From: Nocardia carnea
GTDB taxonomy: Bacteria; Actinomycetota; Actinomycetes; Mycobacteriales; Mycobacteriaceae
Direction of reading: 5' to 3'
Assembly: GCF_029868855.1 (NCBI RefSeq)
Contig: NZ_JARWOV010000114.1
Location: 1-59,548, forward strand
Length of the DNA stretch: 59,548 nt
Part shown: one piece after another, positions 44,431-52,404 of the stretch
Layout of the letters: every line of letters begins with the position of its first letter
How positions within the stretch are numbered: the first letter of the stretch is position 1
The notes under the pieces: model-generated
The model's database searches: none
What the model saw: only the letters and a program-made list of their open reading frames with translations
What the model was told of the DNA's origin: nothing
Translations under genes and position numbers: made by a program

Positions 44431-44994
44431 TCAGTGCACGATCGAGGCGATATGGTGCCGGAGGACCCGGTCGGCGATGCCTTCGCGGGCGCCGTGCGGA
44501 TAGACGAGTTCGAAAGCCAACCCGTTGAGCAGGGTGACCAGCCGCTCGGTTTCCAGTTCGATCTCGGCGGCGCCCACTCGTACCAGTGCCTCGGCGACGA
44601 CGGCGCGGTCGCGTTCGCCCATCCAGCGGGTCTCCGCGTCCAGGCCGCCGACCAGCCGCGCGTTCGCGATCAGTTCGGTGCGTACCAGTAGATCGCGGTG
44701 GTCGGCCAGGCCGAGCAACAGGGCGCGCACGACCGCCTCCAAGTAGTTGCGGCGGTGTGTCACCGTGGTCGGCCGGTGGGCTTCTTCGGCCGCGGCCAGC
44801 AGGCGGTCGCGGGTCAGTTCGAGTGTTTTGGCGGCGGTCATCAGCATCCCGTAGCGGTCGCCGTACAGCCTGCGCAGGGTTTTGCCGTCGACGCCGGATC
44901 GATCCGCGACCCGCCGCGGGGTCGTTTCGGCAACGCCACGGGTGGCGATCAACTCCAGAACCGCGTCGAGTACCGCCTCTTTCTCGCTGCTCAC
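44431..44994 (-). CDS. TetR-family transcriptional regulator
   Basis: This is a 187-residue TetR protein. The DNA-binding domain covers about 1-55: AVLELIATRGVAETTPRRVA, then the recognition helix DRSGVDGKTLRRLYGDRYGM (with TLRRLY in place of the common TLYRHF). The C-terminal ligand domain is helical. The ending REGIADRVLRHHIASIVH is typical of the family C-terminus. It lies 28 bases downstream of an SDR gene on the same strand and is probably cotranscribed, so it is a candidate regulator of that gene. Start GTG 44994. The ligand is unknown. Confidence 0.9.
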   Translation of the reverse strand: MSSEKEAVLDAVLELIATRGVAETTPRRVADRSGVDGKTLRRLYGDRYGMLMTAAKTLELTRDRLLAAAEEAHRPTTVTHRRNYLEAVVRALLLGLADHRDLLVRTELIANARLVGGLDAETRWMGERDRAVVAEALVRVGAAEIELETERLVTLLNGLAFELVYPHGAREGIADRVLRHHIASIVH

Positions 44995-45022
44995 GGCAGT
45001 CGATCGGGATCGGAGGCGGCGC

Positions 45023-46033
45023 TCACCAGTGTGTCCCGGGAACCCAGCGGGCGGCGCGGCGCAGGACCGCTCCGGTGCCCCGCGCCGCTCTCGCCCGTAC
45101 GCGAGGTAGCGGACCGGACGGCCGCGGGTGCCCGGGGAGGTCGTCGTCCTCGGGGACGCTGGTCTCCACGTCGCGCACCATGGTGAGTCGCGACTGGGGG
45201 AGGGGTTCGGCCTGTTCGCCGCGCGCGGCCGGGGAATCGGGGATCATCCGGTAGTAGCGGTGCAGGACGAGATCGCGGATGCGCGGTGCGAACAGGGCGC
45301 CGTATTCGCCGAGGGTGCCGACCGGGACATCGATCCGCCGGGGACGCTCGGTCAAAGCGCGGACGATGGTCGCAGCCGCCCACTCCGGTGATTCGGCCGG
45401 GCCCTGGTTGCCGGTGGGGGCGATCATCGGGGTGCGGACCAGTGGCATGTGGATGGTGGTGAAGGTGACCCCGTCGGCCATGGTCTCCACTGCCGCTACC
45501 TCGGTGAATTTGTCCAAGGCGGCCTTACTGGCCAGGTAGGCGGAGTATCGCGGGGTGGCCACCTGTACGCCGGCGCTGCTGATGTTGACGATATGGCCGA
45601 ATTTTCGTTCCCGCATCTGCGGGAGCAGGGCCAGCGTGAGCCGCAGCGCGCCGAAGTAGTTGACGGCCATGGTGCGTTCGTAATCGTGTAGCCGGTCGGT
45701 GGAGCGGTGGATGGCCCGCCGGATGGAGCGGCCGGCGTTGTTGACGAGCATGTCCACGTGGCCGTGCTCGGCGGTGATCTTTGCCAGTGTCGCCTCGACC
45801 GAGGCGGAATCGGTGATATCGCAAGGGTATCCGTGGGCGGCGCCACCGCCGGCTCCGATCTCGTCCACCACCGCGGCGAGTTCGTCCTCGCGGCGGGCGA
45901 GCAGCAGCACCACCGCGCCCTTCTTCGCCACCGCCACCGCCGCCGCCCGGCCGATCCCGGACGAGGCGCCGGTGATGAGGACGTGGCGGCCGGTGAGGTC
46001 GCGTTTGTCGCGGCGGGTTCCGTTTGCGCTCAT
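45023..46033 (-). CDS. SDR-family oxidoreductase with C-terminal extension
   Basis: This is a 336-residue short-chain dehydrogenase. The NADP loop is TGASSGIG (21-28), with LLARREDEL (Arg residues after strand 2) favouring NADPH. NNAG is intact, the Ser is in NISSAGVQV and Tyr/Lys are in YLASK. After the core (about residue 250) an ~85-residue extension continues (VLHRYYRMIPDSPAARGEQ and a basic, Pro-rich end). This is seen in fatty-acyl or mycolate-type reductases of mycolic-acid bacteria. It probably acts on a lipid aldehyde or ketone. It is divergent from the dnaE2 unit, whose SOS boxes lie 76-123 bases upstream of its start. Confidence 0.88.
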   Translation of the reverse strand: MSANGTRRDKRDLTGRHVLITGASSGIGRAAAVAVAKKGAVVLLLARREDELAAVVDEIGAGGGAAHGYPCDITDSASVEATLAKITAEHGHVDMLVNNAGRSIRRAIHRSTDRLHDYERTMAVNYFGALRLTLALLPQMRERKFGHIVNISSAGVQVATPRYSAYLASKAALDKFTEVAAVETMADGVTFTTIHMPLVRTPMIAPTGNQGPAESPEWAAATIVRALTERPRRIDVPVGTLGEYGALFAPRIRDLVLHRYYRMIPDSPAARGEQAEPLPQSRLTMVRDVETSVPEDDDLPGHPRPSGPLPRVRARAARGTGAVLRRAARWVPGTHW

Positions 46034-46108
46034 CAGCAGCCCCTCTGTACAGGTCTATCCCGGCCGAACTTACTCCAAAGTAAGAAAGCGCGCCAGAGTC
46101 GAATCTGT

Positions 46109-46124
46109 TCGAAAACGAGTTCGA
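46109..46124. promoter_or_regulatory. lexA box: Predicted SOS (LexA) box 1
   Basis: TCGAAA-ACGA-GTTCGA differs at one position from the mycobacterial SOS consensus TCGAAC-N4-GTTCGA. It lies 44 bases before the first gene of the dnaE2 unit. LexA would repress the unit until RecA is activated by DNA damage. Confidence 0.75.
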
Positions 46125-46140
46125 ATACAACTCTCATCAT

Positions 46141-46156
46141 TCGAACATATGTGCGA
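46141..46156. promoter_or_regulatory. lexA box: Predicted SOS (LexA) box 2
   Basis: TCGAAC-ATAT-GTGCGA also differs from the SOS consensus at one position (G for T in the right half). It is centred 32 bases from box 1, three helical turns, so two LexA dimers would bind on the same face. It ends 11 bases before the ATG at 46168, overlapping the expected promoter. Confidence 0.8.
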
Positions 46157-46167
46157 TACTTGGGTTC

Positions 46168-46620
46168 ATGACGGACGATCGGATGGCGGATATCTATGCC
46201 GCGGTGCGGCTCGGCGGCGTGAATCGAGAGGCAGCGCGCCGAGCGCTGCAAATGCTGTGGGATCAGCTCGGTACGGACGGGGAGCCGCTGTACCGGAGCG
46301 TGGTCGCCCATCACCTGGCCGATCTCCAGGACACGGCCGAGGAGGCGTTGCTCTGGGATACCCGGGCGCTCGACTCGGCATTCGTGCCCGGCGTCCCGCT
46401 CGACGACGGGCTGCTCGGATTCCTGCCGTCGCTGTATCTGAGCCTGGCCGACAGTCACCGGCTGGTCGGCGACTTCGATGTGGCCCGGATGCAACTGGCG
46501 CTGGCCCGCGGGCATGCGAGTGTTCTCGCCGACGATGCCTACGGGCGGGTGATCCGGGCCGGAGTGGACCATGTCGCGACCCTGCTGGCCGCCGAGTCCA
46601 CCGACCGGGTGGCCTGCTGA
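46168..46620 (+). CDS. Small helical (TPR-like) protein in the SOS unit, function unknown
   Basis: I do not recognise this 150-residue protein. It looks entirely helical with TPR-like features: REAARRALQMLWDQLGTDGE at about 20-39, SVVAHHLADLQDTAEEALLW at about 45-64, and SLYLSLADSHRLVGDFDVAR at about 90-109, followed by QLALARGHASVLADD. It lies eight bases upstream of dnaE2 and directly under two SOS boxes. It is therefore probably induced by DNA damage and translated with the polymerase. The start ATG 46168 is close to the promoter, and a leaderless or short-leader transcript is possible as no good ribosome binding site is seen. It is not ImuA' or ImuB. Confidence 0.8.
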   Translation: MTDDRMADIYAAVRLGGVNREAARRALQMLWDQLGTDGEPLYRSVVAHHLADLQDTAEEALLWDTRALDSAFVPGVPLDDGLLGFLPSLYLSLADSHRLVGDFDVARMQLALARGHASVLADDAYGRVIRAGVDHVATLLAAESTDRVAC

Positions 46621-46628
46621 GGTGGCGT

Positions 46629-49600
46629 ATGGGATGGAGTAACGGCCCACCCACCTGGGCGGAGCTGGAACGGGTGCTGTCCGGTCGCGCGAAGCCCGGG
46701 CAGCAACCCGGCGACGGCGGCGACGCCCCGGCTTGGAGCCGCAGTCGCGGGGAGTACCGGGCCGAACCGCTGGTCCGGCCGGCGGGCCCGGTGGTTCCGT
46801 ACGCGGAACTGCATGCGCATTCGGCGTTCAGTTTTCTCGACGGTGCCTCGCCGCCGGAGGAGATGGTTGCCGAGGCCGCGCGGCTGGGGTTGTCGGCGAT
46901 CGCGCTCACCGACCACAACGGTTACTACGGGGTGGTGCGATTCGCCGAGGCCGCAGCCGAATACGGTATGCCCACGGTGTACGGGGCGGAACTCACTCTG
47001 GTGGAAACTGCTGTACCGCAGCCCGATCCGGTGCCGGGGGGCGGCTCGGTCCGGACCCGCAACGATGTCGATCCGGTGCAGCGCAATGGTGCCGACCCGG
47101 CACGGATCGCGGGTGCCGGCCCGGTGCGTGCGGACTCCCCACCGCGTACCGGCGCCCCGGACCCGGAGGGTGAGCATCTACTGGTGCTGGCGCGCGGGCA
47201 GGAAGGTTATCGGCGGCTGTCCCGGGAGCTCGCGGCGGCGCATATGGCAGCCGGGGAGAAGGGGATCCTGCGTTACGACCTCGACGCGCTCACCGCGGCA
47301 GCCGGTGGGCACTGGCAGATACTCACCGGCTGCCGTAAGGGACGCGTGCGGCGGGCGCTGGAACAGGACCTTGCGGGCGGCGGGCAACCGCTGCGCACCG
47401 AGGCTGCCCTGCGCGACCTGTGCGAGCGTTTCGGCGCCGACCGGGTCGCGGTGGAACTCACCCACTACGGCCTGCCGGATGACGACGAGCGCAACAGCGC
47501 GCTCGCCGCGGTGGCGGAGCGGGCAGGGATCCCTGTGGTCGCGACCACGGCTGCTCATTTCGCGACCCCGGCCCGTGGCCGCCGCGCCGCCGCGCTGGCC
47601 GCTATCCGCGCCCGGCGCAGCCTCGACGATCTTGCCGGGTGGCTGGCGCCCACCGGTGGCACCCATCTGCGTTCGGGTGCGGAAATGGCCGGTTTGTTCG
47701 AGAAATTCCCGGCTGCCGTATCGAATTCGGTACTCATCGCGCGGGAATGCGCGTTCGATCTGAAATTGATCGCACCGCAGCTGCCGCCGTTCGATGTGCC
47801 CGCCGGCCACGACGAGAACTCCTGGCTGCGTGAACTCACCCTGCGCGGCGCTGCCGACCGGTACGGGCCACCGACCCGGAACCCGGCCGCCTATCGGCAG
47901 CTCGAACACGAACTCGCCGTGATCGAGCAGCTCGGTTTCCCCGGCTATTTCCTGGTGGTGCACGATATCGTGCGGTTCTGCCACGAGCACGACATCCTGT
48001 GCCAGGGACGGGGTTCGGCCGCCAATTCCGCGGTCTGCTTCGCCATCGGGATCACCAATGTCGATCCGGTGGCCAACAAGTTGTTGTTCGAACGCTTTCT
48101 CTCTCCGGAGCGGGACGGGCCGCCCGATATCGATGTGGATATCGAATCGGACCGCCGTGAGGAGGCGATCCAATACGTGTACCGCAGATACGGCCGGGAG
48201 AATGCGGCGCAGGTGGCGAATGTGATCACCTATCGCGGGAAATCCGCGGTGCGTGATGCCGCCCGCGCGCTCGGTTTCGCCCCCGGCCAGCAGGATGCCT
48301 GGAGCCGGCAGGTGAGCCGATGGACCGGGGTCGGCGCGGAAACCGGCACCGATATCCCCGCACCGGTACTCGAACTGGCCGCCGATATCGAAGGACTGCC
48401 CCGGCACCTGGGGATCCATTCCGGCGGGATGGTGATCTGTGATCGGCCCATCGCCGACGTATGCCCGGTGGAATGGGCGCGGATGGCCGGGCGCAGTGTG
48501 CTGCAGTGGGACAAAGATGATTGCGCCGCAGCGGGTTTGGTGAAATTCGACCTGCTCGGGCTGGGTATGCTGTCCGCGCTGCACTACATGATCGATCTGG
48601 TGCGCGAGCACATCGGAGTGACGGTCGAACTGCATACCCTGGATCTCACCGAACCTGCCGTGTACGAAATGCTCTGCCGTGCGGATTCGGTAGGGGTCTT
48701 CCAGGTGGAATCCCGTGCGCAGATGGCGACCCTGCCGCGGTTGAAGCCGAAAAAGTTCTTCGATCTGGTGGTCGAGGTGGCGCTGATCCGGCCCGGACCC
48801 ATCCAGGGTGGTTCGGTGCATCCCTATATCCGCCGCAAGAACGGACTGGAGCCGGTCGCCTTCGATCACGAGGCGCTGCGGAACTCGCTCGAACGCACCC
48901 TCGGCGTGCCACTTTTCCAGGAACAGTTGATGCAGATGGCGGTCGATGTCGCCGGATTCACTCCGGTGGAGGCCGATCAACTGCGCCGCGCGATGGGGTC
49001 GAAACGTTCTCCGGAGAAGATGGAGCGGTTACGCGGCCGGCTGTACCAGGGAATGCGCGACCTGCACGGGATAACCGGCGAACTCGCCGACCGTATCTAC
49101 GAGAAGCTACTCGCTTTCGCCAATTTCGGGTTCCCGGAAAGCCATTCACAGAGTTTCGCGGCTTTGGTGTTCTACTCCGCCTGGTTCAAACTGCACTATC
49201 CCGCGGCTTTCTGCGCCGGATTGCTACGGGCCCAGCCGATGGGTTTCTATTCCCCGCAGTCACTGGTCGCCGATGCCCGCCGGCACGGGGTCGCGGTGCA
49301 CGGCCCGGATATCAACGCCGGTCTCGCCGAAGCCACGCTGGAACAGCGGGGCACCGAAGTACGGCTGGGCCTGGCGGCGGTACGCGGAATCGGTTCGGAT
49401 CTCGCGGACAAAATCGTGGCGGCACGTGCGGAAGGCGGTCCCTACACTTCTTTCCTCGACCTCACCGGTCGTGTGGAAATGTCAGTCGCACAGGCGGAGT
49501 CGCTGGCCACCGCGGGCGCGCTCGGAAGTCTCGGCTATTCGCGCCGGGAAGCGTTGTGGGCGGCCGGCGCGGCTGCGGGCGAACGCGCCGACCGGCTACC

Positions 49601-50054
49601 CGGCACCGGCGCCTCGACCGGCACACCCGTCCTGCCCGGTATGAGCGACCTCGAACACGCAGCCGCCGACGTCTGGGCCACCGGGGTTTCGCCGAACAGC
49701 TATCCCACCCAGTTCCTGCGCCCCCGCCTCGACGCACTCGGGGTGATCCCGGCCGCCGGCCTGCTCGCGGTCCCCGACGGAACCCGGGTCCTGGTCGGTG
49801 GTGCGGTCACCCACCGGCAGCGGCCCGCCACCGCCGGCGGGGTCACCTTCCTGAACCTGGAAGACGAAACCGGCATGGTGAACGTGGTGTGCTCGGCGGG
49901 TCTGTGGACCCGCTACCGCCGGCTCGCCCAGGGCGCGACAGCGTTGCTGATCCGCGGGCGGGTACAGAATGCCGAAGGGGCGGTGAGTATCTACGCCGAA
50001 CAACTCCGCCGCCTGGATATGCGTATCGGTTCGCGTTCCCGCGACTTCCGTTAG
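46629..50054 (+). CDS. dnaE2: Error-prone DNA polymerase DnaE2
   Basis: This is a 1141-residue C-family polymerase of the SOS mutasome. It opens MGWSNGPPTWAELERVLSG, nearly identical to mycobacterial DnaE2. The PHP domain begins ELHAHSAFSFLDGASPPEEM (about residue 60). Within it (about 130-180) is a Pro/Gly/Arg/Asp-rich low-complexity insertion. The palm aspartates are in PDIDVDIESDRREE (499-512; Asp502 and Asp504). A helix-hairpin-helix region and an OB fold (TFLNLEDETGMVNVVC) complete it. It performs mutagenic translesion synthesis with ImuA' and ImuB, which are not in this window. GAGGTGG precedes ATG 46629. The open frame back to 45699 is antisense to the SDR gene. Confidence 0.97.
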   Translation: MGWSNGPPTWAELERVLSGRAKPGQQPGDGGDAPAWSRSRGEYRAEPLVRPAGPVVPYAELHAHSAFSFLDGASPPEEMVAEAARLGLSAIALTDHNGYYGVVRFAEAAAEYGMPTVYGAELTLVETAVPQPDPVPGGGSVRTRNDVDPVQRNGADPARIAGAGPVRADSPPRTGAPDPEGEHLLVLARGQEGYRRLSRELAAAHMAAGEKGILRYDLDALTAAAGGHWQILTGCRKGRVRRALEQDLAGGGQPLRTEAALRDLCERFGADRVAVELTHYGLPDDDERNSALAAVAERAGIPVVATTAAHFATPARGRRAAALAAIRARRSLDDLAGWLAPTGGTHLRSGAEMAGLFEKFPAAVSNSVLIARECAFDLKLIAPQLPPFDVPAGHDENSWLRELTLRGAADRYGPPTRNPAAYRQLEHELAVIEQLGFPGYFLVVHDIVRFCHEHDILCQGRGSAANSAVCFAIGITNVDPVANKLLFERFLSPERDGPPDIDVDIESDRREEAIQYVYRRYGRENAAQVANVITYRGKSAVRDAARALGFAPGQQDAWSRQVSRWTGVGAETGTDIPAPVLELAADIEGLPRHLGIHSGGMVICDRPIADVCPVEWARMAGRSVLQWDKDDCAAAGLVKFDLLGLGMLSALHYMIDLVREHIGVTVELHTLDLTEPAVYEMLCRADSVGVFQVESRAQMATLPRLKPKKFFDLVVEVALIRPGPIQGGSVHPYIRRKNGLEPVAFDHEALRNSLERTLGVPLFQEQLMQMAVDVAGFTPVEADQLRRAMGSKRSPEKMERLRGRLYQGMRDLHGITGELADRIYEKLLAFANFGFPESHSQSFAALVFYSAWFKLHYPAAFCAGLLRAQPMGFYSPQSLVADARRHGVAVHGPDINAGLAEATLEQRGTEVRLGLAAVRGIGSDLADKIVAARAEGGPYTSFLDLTGRVEMSVAQAESLATAGALGSLGYSRREALWAAGAAAGERADRLPGTGASTGTPVLPGMSDLEHAAADVWATGVSPNSYPTQFLRPRLDALGVIPAAGLLAVPDGTRVLVGGAVTHRQRPATAGGVTFLNLEDETGMVNVVCSAGLWTRYRRLAQGATALLIRGRVQNAEGAVSIYAEQLRRLDMRIGSRSRDFR

Positions 50055-50354
50055 CTGTGTTTATTTTGCGGCGCCTGCGGCGCCGCGGGTTTCGGCCCCC
50101 TGAGGTCCCTGCTTTCCGCACTCGACACTCGCGCCTGCGGCGCATCGCATCGAGCACGGAAAGCTGGGACGGGCCGAAACCTTTCAGGGCCTCGTAAGAC
50201 TCGGTGCCGCCGCTGGTTACGTTGCGTTCGGCGAGGGCAAGTTCGAGAAGCCGACCGGCGGGCGGTGGTGCTGCCGGGTGGGTGGTATCGGTGCCGGGGG
50301 TTGCGGGCTCGGCGTTCGGGTACCGGATTCCGGAACACGCATTACGCTGCCAGC
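50055..50354. other. Gene-free region after dnaE2 with palindromes
   Basis: These 300 bases hold a perfect hairpin at 50068-50086 (GCGGCGCC, loop TGC, GGCGCCGC), which may terminate dnaE2, and the nested palindrome at 50088-50181. The motif GCGCCTGCGGCGC occurs twice (50071-50083 and 50131-50143). Nothing else is recognisable. Confidence 0.6.
50088..50181. repeat. 94-bp nested imperfect palindrome (REP/MITE-like)
   Basis: Four arms pair in order: 50088-50098 with 50171-50181 (GGTTTCGGCCC/GGGCCGAAACC, perfect), 50106-50118 with 50157-50169 (13 bp, one mismatch), 50121-50125 with 50150-50154 (CTCGA/TCGAG), and GCGCC 50131-50135 with GGCGC 50139-50143. The whole could form one long stem-loop. 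It has no coding potential. Such elements are often dispersed in genomes, but no second copy is seen in this window. Confidence 0.65.
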
Positions 50355-51419
50355 ATGCGAAAGCTCGGGGTGTTGATCGTGGTCCTGTGTGGTTCAGTAC
50401 TGCTGGCCGGGTGCGGTGGCGGTTCCGGCTCCACCACAGAGGCGCCGGCATCGATGGAAGATGGCGCACCCGCCGCGACCCCGGGGTTCCGGATCCAGCA
50501 GTCGCCGGCGCGGGAGCAGGCGCCCGCACCGGACAACAAACCGCAGGTCACCGACCGTAAGGAAGTCGTCACGGGGACGGTGGATCTCACCGCAGACGAC
50601 CCGATCGCCGCCGCGCAGACCCTTACCGACCGGGTGGCCCGCCTCGACGGGCGAATCGATCAGCGCACCGAAAATCCCGGCACCGAGGACAACGATCCGC
50701 ACGCGAATCTGGTCATCCGGATCCCGGCCGGCGAAACCGACGCGTTCATCGACGGTCTCGGGGAGATCGGTGAGGTCACCGAGATCAGCACCAATCGCGA
50801 CGATGTCACCCTGCAGTGGCAGGACCTCGACGCCCGGATCACCGCTCTGCGCGCCTCGGTGGACCGGCTCCGCGACCTGATGGCCCGCGCGGCCAACACC
50901 GCCGACCTGATCGCCGCCGAAGGAGCACTCGCCGACCGGCAGGCCGAACTCGACAGCCTCACCGGCCAGCGGCGCTACCTCGACGACCAGATCACCCTCT
51001 CCACCCTGACAATCGATATCAGCACCACCGCGGAGAAGAAAGGTGATACCGGACCGGCCAACTTCTGGGACGGTGTGGTCGACGGGTGGAATTCGCTGAT
51101 CGACTGGCTGAAGGATGCCGTGGTGTTCGCCGGGCAGGCACTGCCGTGGCTGGGCTTCCTCGCCGTGCTCGGCGCGATCGTCGCGGCGGTCGTCCGGCTC
51201 TTCCGGGGACGGCGTAACGCATCCCGCACCACCGCCGCGGTCGCACCCCGGGTGGGCACCGGCACTCCGGACGTCACCGCCGAGCCGGCCGTCGAGCCCG
51301 GCGCCGGCAAATCCGTGGCAACGGCGGTCGAGCCCGGCGCGCCCGCGGACAAGTCGGCTCGTTCCGCGGACAAATCCGGCGGATCCGCCGACGAGTCCGG
51401 TGCACCGGCCGGGGAGTAG
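50355..51419 (+). CDS. DUF4349 domain lipoprotein
   Basis: This is a 354-residue predicted lipoprotein (lipobox LAGC, Cys20). The DUF4349 region covers about 70-290: VVTGTVDLTADDPIAAAQTL, VIRIPAGETDAFIDGLGEIG, the coiled-coil DLDARITALRASVDRLRDLM, and ITLSTLTIDIS. A membrane helix follows (about 258-278, LPWLGFLAVLGAIVAAVVRL) and then a long Ala/Pro/Gly/Ser/Lys-rich tail. Function is unknown. Related proteins associate with envelope stress. The tail would be cytosolic and disordered. Start ATG 50355 gives a proper signal peptide. The DUF167 gene follows after six bases. Confidence 0.88.
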   Translation: MRKLGVLIVVLCGSVLLAGCGGGSGSTTEAPASMEDGAPAATPGFRIQQSPAREQAPAPDNKPQVTDRKEVVTGTVDLTADDPIAAAQTLTDRVARLDGRIDQRTENPGTEDNDPHANLVIRIPAGETDAFIDGLGEIGEVTEISTNRDDVTLQWQDLDARITALRASVDRLRDLMARAANTADLIAAEGALADRQAELDSLTGQRRYLDDQITLSTLTIDISTTAEKKGDTGPANFWDGVVDGWNSLIDWLKDAVVFAGQALPWLGFLAVLGAIVAAVVRLFRGRRNASRTTAAVAPRVGTGTPDVTAEPAVEPGAGKSVATAVEPGAPADKSARSADKSGGSADESGAPAGE

Positions 51420-51425
51420 GGCGGC

Positions 51426-51653
51426 GTGCCGACCACAGTGCATGCGGTGATCAAGCCGAACAGTCGCAAAGGACCGCTGGTGGAAGAACTCCCCGACGGC
51501 ACCTTGCAGCTGTGGGTGCGGGCGCCCGCCGTCGAGGGAAAAGCGAACAAGGCGGCTGCCGAACTGCTCGCCGGCTACTTCGGGGTCCCGAAGAGCGCGG
51601 TGCGCCTCACCGCGGGAGCGACCGCCCGGCACAAGAGGTTCGAGATCGGCTGA
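51426..51653 (+). CDS. DUF167 (UPF0235, YggU-like) protein
   Basis: This 75-residue conserved small protein matches YggU/MTH637. The recognisable pattern is VIKPNSRKGP, then LWVRAPAVEGKANKAAAELL with the family EGKAN motif, and AVRLTAGATARHKRFEI at the end. The biochemical role is not known; a nucleic-acid-linked function has been suggested for the fold. The start is GTG 51426, six bases after the DUF4349 gene. It converges with trmL, whose stop is seven bases away. Confidence 0.9.
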   Translation: MPTTVHAVIKPNSRKGPLVEELPDGTLQLWVRAPAVEGKANKAAAELLAGYFGVPKSAVRLTAGATARHKRFEIG

Positions 51654-51659
51654 CGGGGG

Positions 51660-52124
51660 CTAGACCGCGCCCGGGAACCCGTGCTGGCGCCACGCCTCAT
51701 ACACCGCCACCGCCGCCGCGTTGGCGAGGTTCATCGACCGGCGTCCCGGCAGCATCGGGATGCGGACCTCGCCGGTGATGTGGCCGTCGGCGAGCACTCC
51801 GGCCGGTAGCCCGGACGGTTCGGCGCCGAAGAGCAGCACGTCACCGGGCCGGTAGGCGATCTCGGTGTGCGCGGTGCCCGCTCTCGTCGTGAATGCGTAC
51901 ACCCGCTCCGGACGCAGCCGCGACCATGCGGTGGCCAGGTCCGGATGGACCGTCACCGAGGCCAGGTCGTGGTAGTCCAGTCCGGCTCGCCGCAGCTTGG
52001 CCTCCGACATATCGAAGCCGAGCGGCTCGATCAGATGTAACTCGCTGCCCGTGCCGGCGGCCAGCCGGATCGCATTACCTGTATTGCCCGGTATACGCGG
52101 TTCGTGGAACATCAATCGGAACAC
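51660..52124 (-). CDS. trmL: tRNA (cytidine(34)-2'-O)-methyltransferase (SPOUT)
   Basis: This 154-residue SPOUT methyltransferase 2'-O-methylates the wobble base of tRNA-Leu (in E. coli, CmAA and cmnm5UmAA). It opens VFRLMFHEPRIPGNTGNAIR, as in TrmL. HLIEPLGFDMSEAKLRRAGL and the knot-forming LLFGAEPSGLPAGVL with IPMLPGRRSMNLANAAAVAV make the AdoMet-binding trefoil knot. GTG 52124 fits the family start better than ATG 52112. The window also encodes a tRNA-Leu(UAA), a plausible substrate type, although the genes are far apart. Confidence 0.93.
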   Translation of the reverse strand: MFRLMFHEPRIPGNTGNAIRLAAGTGSELHLIEPLGFDMSEAKLRRAGLDYHDLASVTVHPDLATAWSRLRPERVYAFTTRAGTAHTEIAYRPGDVLLFGAEPSGLPAGVLADGHITGEVRIPMLPGRRSMNLANAAAVAVYEAWRQHGFPGAV

Positions 52125-52404
52125 AGCCGACCAGTCAACCAGGTGGTGGTGGCCTCGACCGGCGCAGCCCGGGGCCGGGGCGAATTTCGGGTGGCGTACC
52201 GTTCCTCGACGGGCCACAGGCCCGGACGGACCTGCTCTGACCAGTTCGGATGCAATCGGACAGCCGTTACGCAATGGCCCCGTGCCCGGTGCCCCGGGTA
52301 CCGGTGCCGATCGGCTGCTCCGTAGGCAGTGCGCCAGCGCTGCGCAGCGCGATGCCGCCGATGGTGGTCGGATGGGCTGTCCGATCGACTCTGGAGGGAG
52401 AAAA

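Noticed and set aside
46168..46620. Calling the small gene upstream of dnaE2 imuA'
   Set aside because: It has no RecA-like or P-loop motif and is shorter than ImuA'. Only its position suggests a mutasome link.
45699..46628. Extension of the dnaE2 frame by 310 codons
   Set aside because: It is antisense to the SDR gene and covers the SOS region and the small gene. ATG 46629 starts the conserved MGWSNGPP.
50051..50338. A 95-codon minus-strand frame downstream of dnaE2
   Set aside because: It consists mostly of the 94-bp palindrome and is very Arg/Pro-rich. Structure explains it better than coding.
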